Assembly (NCBI RefSeq): GCF_003073045.1
Contig: NC_037590.1
Coordinates: 9,443,042-9,507,041 of the forward strand
Origin: Pomacea canaliculata
Lineage: Eukaryota; Mollusca; Gastropoda; Architaenioglossa; Ampullariidae
Direction: 5' to 3'
Length of the DNA stretch: 64,000 bases
Positions 49,401 through 64,000 of the stretch are shown here, piece after piece. Positions within the stretch are counted from its first letter, which is position 1. Each line of letters opens with the position of its first letter. The notes beneath the pieces were generated by a model. That model did no database searches and was not told the origin of the DNA. It worked only from the letters and a program-made list of their open reading frames with translations. The translations under genes were made by a program, and so were the position numbers.

Positions 49401-51784
49401 TTCTTCAGTCTTTTAATCTTGAGTTAACAAATTGTTGAAAATCTTATTTACCTTTCAAAGTGAAAATATTTTACGTCTCACTGAGAAATTTCACATAAAA
49501 CATATTTAGGTTTGGACAACCTTCTCTATGTCTGCATGCTGTGTGTGTGTGTGTGTGCACATGCGTGTGTCAAAACAAATTTGATGCCTTAAAAGATGTA
49601 ATAGTGATACCAGGAACTGGGCTGAAAATGTCTGGTTTAGAATCCTCCACTGTTGGGAAGCCTGAAAAAGCCCACTGAAGTGGATCCATCTTTACAATCT
49701 CAAAGCCTTTTAGCATTGCTCGTCTCTGGCATTCCTGGACAAGTACATTAGCTCTAAGTGTTCAAAATGTATCGTGCACATGCCTCAAACCAAATCTGAA
49801 TCAAAGCTGTCACACAAAGATTATTTAAGTATAAAATGGTTTCGCCATAGCCAGCACTATCAACTGGCATTGGAGTAAAACGATCCAGAACCCACTTGTG
49901 GAAAGATTTTGAGATCACCCGCATCTTACCCTGCTACAGATATATATATAAAATTCAACCTGAATTATCTGCAAAATGCCACGACGGTTCTGTTTTCCTC
50001 GACATAGGGCAGCTTTAGTTTTGAAGTACTTGACAAAAGGCAGCATTCGGTTTCTGTCAACCTATAGAAGATATATGATGCTGCTGTTGCAGAACAAATT
50101 AACGAAATATTTATGATAATTATCAAATAATTATGACATGCTAAACAGTGCTTCACTGGCCTGAGAAACTGTGTCAGTACAGAAGATTTCTGGCAAAAAC
50201 AATAAGAAATTCCGGTAGCAACCACTACCACCACTTTCTCCAACAGATATTTTCAACATTAGAGCTGACTTTTAGATACTCACTGCTGACACCTTCCAGT
50301 CTGAGAACCAAAAGACAAATGCTTGGTCAGGATCAGAGGTAGTAAGGTTTACCATGCTGCCAAGAATGACAATAGCTGGAAAATATCCACTTGATCCTCG
50401 AAAAAAGGCCCATACTAAATGACCCTAAAAGAGGTTCCTGTGTGGGAAAAAATCAATGAAACAATCAGGTTTTTTTTTTAATGTCGATATACTTGAGATG
50501 GGAGGAGGAGAAGAAAAAAAAAGTGTGTGTCCGTCAGACTTTCCTACTGCTAGGAATTGTCCCTATAGAGGCTATACAGATTTAGACTGATGACTATGAA
50601 ACCCTGAGCAGAAAAAATAATAATAAATGTAAAATAAAAAACTATAAACTGATTTTCAGTAAATAAAACTGAGCAAAGACAGTAAAAAAAAGTGGTTAAA
50701 ATATCAGGAATGGTGACGAATTTACAGAACATCTCTAACAATCGAAGTACAGTTTTTAATCCGTTTGGGTGAGGCTTAGGTACTTGCAGCTGTCACTTAA
50801 TTTGTCACCATCCTAAAAACTGTAAGCGAGGTGTCAAGAGACCGAGAACACCAATGCTTTGAAGCATTATCAAAGAGCGTCAGCGAGCTTCGATTATACT
50901 AAGAGTACTGTTTTCGAAGAGGCCTTCCTCTCGAAATAAGGCGACATCATTAAAGGTTTGTGGTTTGAAGCGTGGCTTGGTAGGCGGGGTGAGCTGCCAC
51001 TCAAACAAAAGCAGACGACCGTTAAGGGGTGGGAGGGGTTAATAAAAATTGAAAGCATCAGGATCAATTTACATTTTCTTCTGGAACTTCATCTCCCTCC
51101 TCTATAACCATCAGCTCTGGATGTTGAAACTTTTGTTGCACGCGCCCTTTGTTGAAGGACGATGGATCTTCAGGCTGGCTAACAATTTCTTTCGTTTCTT
51201 CTAGCTTCTGCTTTTTGGGCTTACCTTCAGGCAAATGATAAGTTTATTACTTTAATAAAAGAAGGTAGTGACATTTTAACTGAAAAACAAAACAATTATA
51301 TATATGTCTAGGTCATATATATAAAATTCTGCACACATCCTGAGAACTGATCGTTTACACACGCGCGCGCACACACCGCTTCAAGTTTAAAAGTTTTCGT
51401 CTCTTTTTGAGAAGATTAAATGAATTTTGTGGATGTGAAAGAACACTAGCTTTTGAATCCATTTTCTGCAAAAAACAAAAAAAAAAAATCTGTTTTGTTT
51501 TAGTTTTCTTGTGACATAACCCATCTTATACGAGATCTAGATCTGTGCAAACGCCATCTTGAAATGTACAGAACAAGATTCAGCGAAATCCCGACGCTAA
51601 AAAAAAAAAAAAAAGTCAAGTAGCCGTGTAAAAATTTTTTGTGTCTTACTTTTCTTAATCCTTGCTTATTCTTGGCTTTCTTTGCTGGCGACTGGCCTGC
51701 TTGGAAGAAATTTGGGCATCTCCTTGAGTCGCGCAGTGCCAGCTGCCAAGACCGTACGTACTCTCCATCATCGTCTTCCTCCAT
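36436..51784 (-). CDS. DNMT3: DNMT3 de novo DNA (cytosine-5) methyltransferase with PWWP, ADD and a giant C-terminal extension
   Basis: Nuclear enzyme that methylates unmodified CpG DNA. Exons, minus strand: 51650-51784 (start [17 protein letters not shown]), 51073-about 51224, 50284-50424, 49960-50061, 49611-49734, 49217-49324, 48811-48855, 47728-47813, 47467-47514, 47162-47225, 46718-46772, 46349-46480, 44964-45036, 44554-44696, 42823-42916, 42105-42250, 41703-41788, 40897-about 41111, and 40531 to about 36436. PWWP-like: [19 protein letters not shown], then [38 protein letters not shown]. Catalytic motifs: [22 protein letters not shown] (catalytic Cys), [44 protein letters not shown]. One missing T in exon 47162-47225 (between GASGKL and FVCDVKDCG) and one extra base in exon 40897-41111 (after LLQGPQQ) break frame although splice phases fit. 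The junctions of exons 1-2 and 17-18 are not resolved. All core residues are present, so the enzyme looks functional if the slips are errors. Confidence 0.94.
42595..42806 (-). mobile_element. tRNA-derived SINE
   Basis: The minus strand reads agctgagtggctagagcact (A box) and, about 40 bp later, tttgatacccatg in B-box position, followed by a non-tRNA body (ggaatgggtaccttac). It lies in a DNMT3 intron, with a possible degenerate A/T tail towards 42595. Confidence 0.75.
43200..44500. other. DNMT3 intron, part of unknown repeat origin
   Basis: The stretch contains no recognisable domain. The part from about 43380 to 44440 has a different texture, with an aataaa signal near 44401. I could not define termini or a duplication. 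Nothing coding supported. Confidence 0.3.
45370..45900 (-). mobile_element. LINE 3' end (RT C-terminal region)
   Basis: Minus-strand pieces in several frames read [29 protein letters not shown] and a Cys/Gln-rich end, matching in order the C-terminal part of a non-LTR ORF2 that is also found at 59540-59935. Heavily decayed. It lies in the DNMT3 intron between the ADD and motif I exons. Confidence 0.6.
48331..48522 (-). mobile_element. hAT-like MITE, family 2, copy 2
   Basis: 192 bp, inverse copy of 22996-23265 with termini taaggtgaccagac / gtctggtcaccta. It is flanked by an 8-bp duplication ataataat on both sides, as expected for hAT. Lies in a DNMT3 intron. Confidence 0.88.
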
Positions 51785-52342
51785 CGTCTCTTGCCAGGCA
51801 CGTGGCCGGTGACAACTGGAAAGTTGCGAATGGAGCAGCTACTTGTACTTGTGGAAGTGAAGTTGACAGTCCTGACATCAGCAGTAGTTTTGTAGCGACC
51901 TCTGCTCCTTGTTCGATGACGGGAACGCTTACCGACGGCAAGTGGGGAGGGTAGAGGTAGGGTATGTAGGGGAGGGAGGGCTCAGTCAAGAACTGGAAGG
52001 GAAAGAACAAAGAAAAATATCGTCGGGCGAAAGACAAAAAGGGATGTGGGTGGGGGTTGAGGTAGGGGAGGGGGAACTGTGCGCCGGAAGAACTGGTCAC
52101 ATGTTGAAAGCTAGCTGACAAGCACGTGCACGTTGAGGAGTAAACTTGAGACACGTCGCAGTGCTTTGAACCGTTGTCTCAGTTTGAGATCATCACTGCA
52201 TTTGGTTCTTATCCTTCTCTGTTCTGACATTAGGAAGCCAGAGACTGTGAATGTAGCGATCTTTGGCGGAACTAGAAACGCGCAAGTACGAGGGTCACCC
52301 ACTCAGCAATTCGGCGCTTTTGAGTCGTTTGATCACGTTTAG
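51785..52342. promoter_or_regulatory. Presumed DNMT3 promoter region
   Basis: Upstream flank of the DNMT3 start on the minus strand. It is less AT-rich than its surroundings, with purine-rich runs (about 51940-52080) and no clear TATA box. Inferred from position only. Confidence 0.35.
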
Positions 52343-52845
52343 CAGGGGTGAGCAAAGCACGACCCACGGATGTCTTTAGACTGACCCATCTAATAAATTG
52401 TGAAGTGCCTTTGTTTTCCTTTCTTTTTTTCAGTATAGGATAAGTTTATTGAAAGTTAATTTATCAAATACAACAGCGTTAGAAGTCGGGAGCCCCTTAA
52501 CATTCTAACGCAAAGTACAAAGATAAATAACACGGCTGACGCTGACATGTCTGGTGGAGTCGTTAGAGAGCATCGGGGATAGCTGCCTTTAAAGGAAAGG
52601 CTGGGTTTTTTTTAAGTTTTATTGTAAGCGAATTCAAACAGATTCACTTTGCACATTAAAGTCGGTAAGTGAGCGGCATTATGTAGTCATTTGCTGTCCA
52701 TTCCATTGGCACTAGGTTTGTTGTGTAGTCACCTGGCATGAATTATTTTTTTTTAATTTTACCAGCCCGCCGCATAGCTTAGAATTCAGAGACAGGACCG
52801 CCAAAAAATTTTTTTTAAAATAAAAATCAACTTTTTCCACCCCTG
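52343..52845. mobile_element. hAT-type non-autonomous element
   Basis: 503 bp between caggggtgagcaaag and ctttttccacccctg, inverted termini of about 8 perfect then imperfect bases. Flanking octamers acgtttag and acctagag match at five of eight positions, consistent with an old 8-bp duplication. The interior has a fragment rich in cccgcc near the right end. Confidence 0.6.
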
Positions 52846-54920
52846 ACCTAGAGTTACACATTAAAAAAAAAATCATAAATAATGGAGAACAACTCCCGCT
52901 CGCGCACACCCTCAACACCTCTTGCGACACGTGCTGTGTCGGTGATGTTAGCGTGACCGGCGCAAGGCTGTGATGAGATTAGGAAAAAGACAAATATACT
53001 GCCCCCCCCTCCCCCCTCCAACTTCTCCCCCTAAAAGTGAACCGTTTATCAATAAGAATATTTACCTTTAAATGACTCTTCCTTGATATTTGTTTCTTAA
53101 ACGCTTTAATGATATGATTAATTCAGAATGCGATCGTGACATTAGTGAAGTGCCCTCTGGTTCAAAGTTCGTAAGAGAAGAAAATATTAAGCCCACTGTC
53201 ATAACCAAAACAAGACATTTCAGCTAGTGCTGTTGTCTGTGAACTTGGCTGCAGTTATGCATAAGTGCGGAAGTTCTGTCGACTTAAGAAGGTACAGAGA
53301 AAGGTGAGCCTGGCATGTGGTCCCATCCATCATAGGGGTCCACCCGACCAGCTCCTTCCCCATCCACCAACACCCTGTCTCACTCCTCCACTTTCCTGCT
53401 GGTCACTTCATGCCCTCAGTTGATGGCGCTTTCTTGTACTAAAAGTACATGTACTGAGAGACTTGCGCGATGAAGTCAACCTCCAAGCAGAGAAATATCT
53501 GTCCTGTGAAAATGATATTTTCCCTAACATTATTCATCGCTTATATGTATATAAACAACAGCTAGGTCATTCTTGAATCTCCCACGGTCCTTGCCGGCAC
53601 CCTATAAGGGACTGAATGTTAGAGCAGCTTAATTCTTCTAAAGCCCTAAGAGCCCTTGGCATGCACTGTGTGTGTGTGTGCTAGTTATACATAATTATGT
53701 ATACTTAGGTATATTTGAAAAAGTCAAAAACCACATGCAAATCCACATGCAACACAAAAAACAAGTTTACTCAACTGTTATATGAGCAAAAAATGCAAAA
53801 GAAAGGCGAGAGAACAAGAAAAAATCTAAAATTCTCATTGTTACTTCGAGTCACCATTTATGGTTAACGTCGAGTTAATGCAGATTCTGTCAGTAAAGAA
53901 GTGCCACATCTGCAAGCAAACGAGATGTGTATCCTCGACACCCAAGTCTCAAATAATATATATATATATCCTTTTTAAGAAACGGTGACGCCATCCTGCC
54001 CCAACTATTGCTTTCATGTCGATTCTATGATCCAAGTAATTTGTGTGTGCATTCGAGAGAAGGTGTTATTAAACTGGATTAATTACTGGTGCTATGAATG
54101 TCTCAGCTGTGTGCAACTGAGTGCAAATCTTGGCTTCGGAATAACAAAATTGTCTCCAGTGAGTTGCTGCTTGTGATTTTTGGTGCGATACCTATCCTTC
54201 ATGCTCTGTGTTCGATGTGCGCTAATGCAGTCGGCGTGTACTGTCAGACAAATATAAATAAATAAAAACTGCTTTTAATACTCGCGGTCTTTCAAACAGG
54301 CTTTCAGCCGTGCGCCGCTGGGATCGAAATGCCAACGATTGAATTACTAAGCTCAACGACAGAACAGCGCTTGCTGTGAAGTAATAATTAATTAAGCTCG
54401 TTTTGTGTTTGACTTTATGTGGATATGGTCGGTCGTATTTTTTATGTCCGCCCATACACAAATACAGACCGTGTGTTTAAACCTAAATAGGTAGCATTTT
54501 GTGAAATACTCAAAATAGATCGACTTCTTAACATCATGAAACTTAATTGTCTCTTAAGCTAATTAATACTGTATATGCTTTCAAATAAAAACCATGAAGA
54601 CCTAATACATATACTTTGTGCTTGCGTTGATACAGCTGATATATTTTTCTTTGTCATTTCCGAACCAATAGGTACCAATAAGACATCCACTAGCGAACTC
54701 ATTTTTTATCTCAGCAGCAAGTCTAGCTGTATTGTTCCAGGTCAGTTTCCGATCCTTAATTAGTTCTCTCTCTCTGTACAATAACCTTCGCCGACTACGT
54801 TTACTCTTGCCATCATTCCCTGTCAAAGGCTATTTTGAGTGGTGTCTCTGCATGCTTCAAGTATCTCCATCTTCTTTTCTGGGTTATGATTATTTGTGCA
54901 AACAGCTCTTGTATGGTTTT
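52846..54920. other. Intergenic spacer between DNMT3 and SEC14L1
   Basis: AT-rich, with C-rich patch at 53002-53021, (TG)n at 53669-53680 and (TA)n at 53958-53970. No gene supported. Confidence 0.5.
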
Positions 54921-54932
54921 CTTCATTAGTAA

Positions 54933-55125
54933 TTATGTTTCGCTAGAATTAATATCTTGACAATTTTCCTCAGGTTTGAAAGTTTCTACCTCATTTTTTG
55001 CTGATATCTTCCAGCATTCACTTCTATAGAGTAAGACCGAAAAGACAGTGCTTCTGTAGACTATAAATTTTTTATTCCGCTGTAGAGCTTTGGACTTCCA
55101 AATTTCTTTTAGCATGGCAAGGTCC
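54933..55125 (-). mobile_element. LINE reverse transcriptase C-terminal fragment
   Basis: The minus strand reads IWKSKALQRNKKFIVYRSTV then FSVLLYRSECWKIS, the conserved thumb-region pattern (LYRSxVxSVLLYGxExW) of non-LTR ORF2. Short, with no flanking domains. Confidence 0.75.
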
Positions 55126-55580
55126 GATGACTGAGAGGTGAAACACCCATCTCTCCAACATCCTGCGAGCTAAACGATAAAGAACTTTAACTCTTCCTGT
55201 TTCCGAAGTTTCTTAGACTAGAGTTATGTACCTTGGCGTAAGAATCTCGTGTACTTCTGTTTCCAGTGTCATCACAAATACGAGAAATATTATTTAAAAA
55301 TCACATCATAAATTATTGTATCTATTAATTTATAAACTTTATCATCAGCTATATGATTGCCTTCTTCTTAATTTTCCTTTAATTTTGGATGCGTCGGCGA
55401 AAAGAACTACTTTTATGTGCGCACTTCATGTGTGTGATTCGACTAAGAGTCACGGTGATGTCTGCAAGAAGGCTATATCGGAAAGACGGTCAGCAGACAT
55501 CGATCTGCTAAACAAAGTGATGGAATTCTTATAGTGGAACATCAAGGATATAGCGGAGCAAGATTACAGTGCTCAACAGG

Positions 55581-64000
<8,420 letters not shown>

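Overview
This is eukaryotic, intron-rich, AT-rich DNA with many transposon relics. The gene content points to a mollusc, most likely a gastropod. The evidence is a lophotrochozoan-type orphan class-A GPCR, an ADD-type DNMT3 with GT-AG introns, a SEC14L1 orthologue, and hAT/Tigger derivatives, LINEs and tRNA-derived SINEs scattered through introns. The species cannot be named from the sequence.

Layout from left to right. (1) 15-1199 (+): a rhodopsin-family GPCR whose TM7 and C-tail lie in another frame because of a one-base slip. (2) 2.5-30.5 kb: three paralogous genes for single-pass, receptor-like membrane proteins of a family I do not recognise. Gene A (-, 3751 to about 7.9 kb) and gene B (+, about 9.5-15.4 kb) are head to head; gene C (+, about 22.5-30.5 kb) lies further on. 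They share an exon plan: a variable low-complexity linker; an exon with three Cys ending in NICG; a second three-Cys exon ending in LC(R/K); a third ending in C-x-C; a TM exon ending RKL(K/R); a short SK/SP-rich exon; and a Tyr-bearing cytoplasmic tail of 150-170 residues. A decayed duplicate of gene A's terminal exon lies at about 2.8 kb. Between B and C is an intronless beta-1,3-glycosyltransferase (GT31, 15815-17020, -). (3) Two 2.06-kb direct repeats (17574-19637 and 33029-35092) bracket gene C.

(4) About 36.4-51.8 kb (-): a DNMT3 de novo DNA methyltransferase. I could trace 19 exons, coding an atypical PWWP, an ADD zinc-finger module and a full catalytic domain. The last exon runs about 4 kb past the normal DNMT3 end and would encode an extra C-terminal region of about 1,300 residues, interrupted by several frame breaks. 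(5) 55581-61958 (+): the first four coding exons (PRELI/MSF1 domain) of SEC14L1, which continues beyond the window.

The genes do not form one pathway. The most novel items are the receptor-like family and the DNMT3 C-terminal extension. Four independent coding stretches (GPCR TM7, gene A TM exon, DNMT3 ADD exon, DNMT3 catalytic exon) each carry one single-base slip, three of them in or beside homopolymers, while splice phases on both sides stay correct. I read this mainly as assembly or sequencing indels rather than gene death, but the DNA alone cannot settle it.
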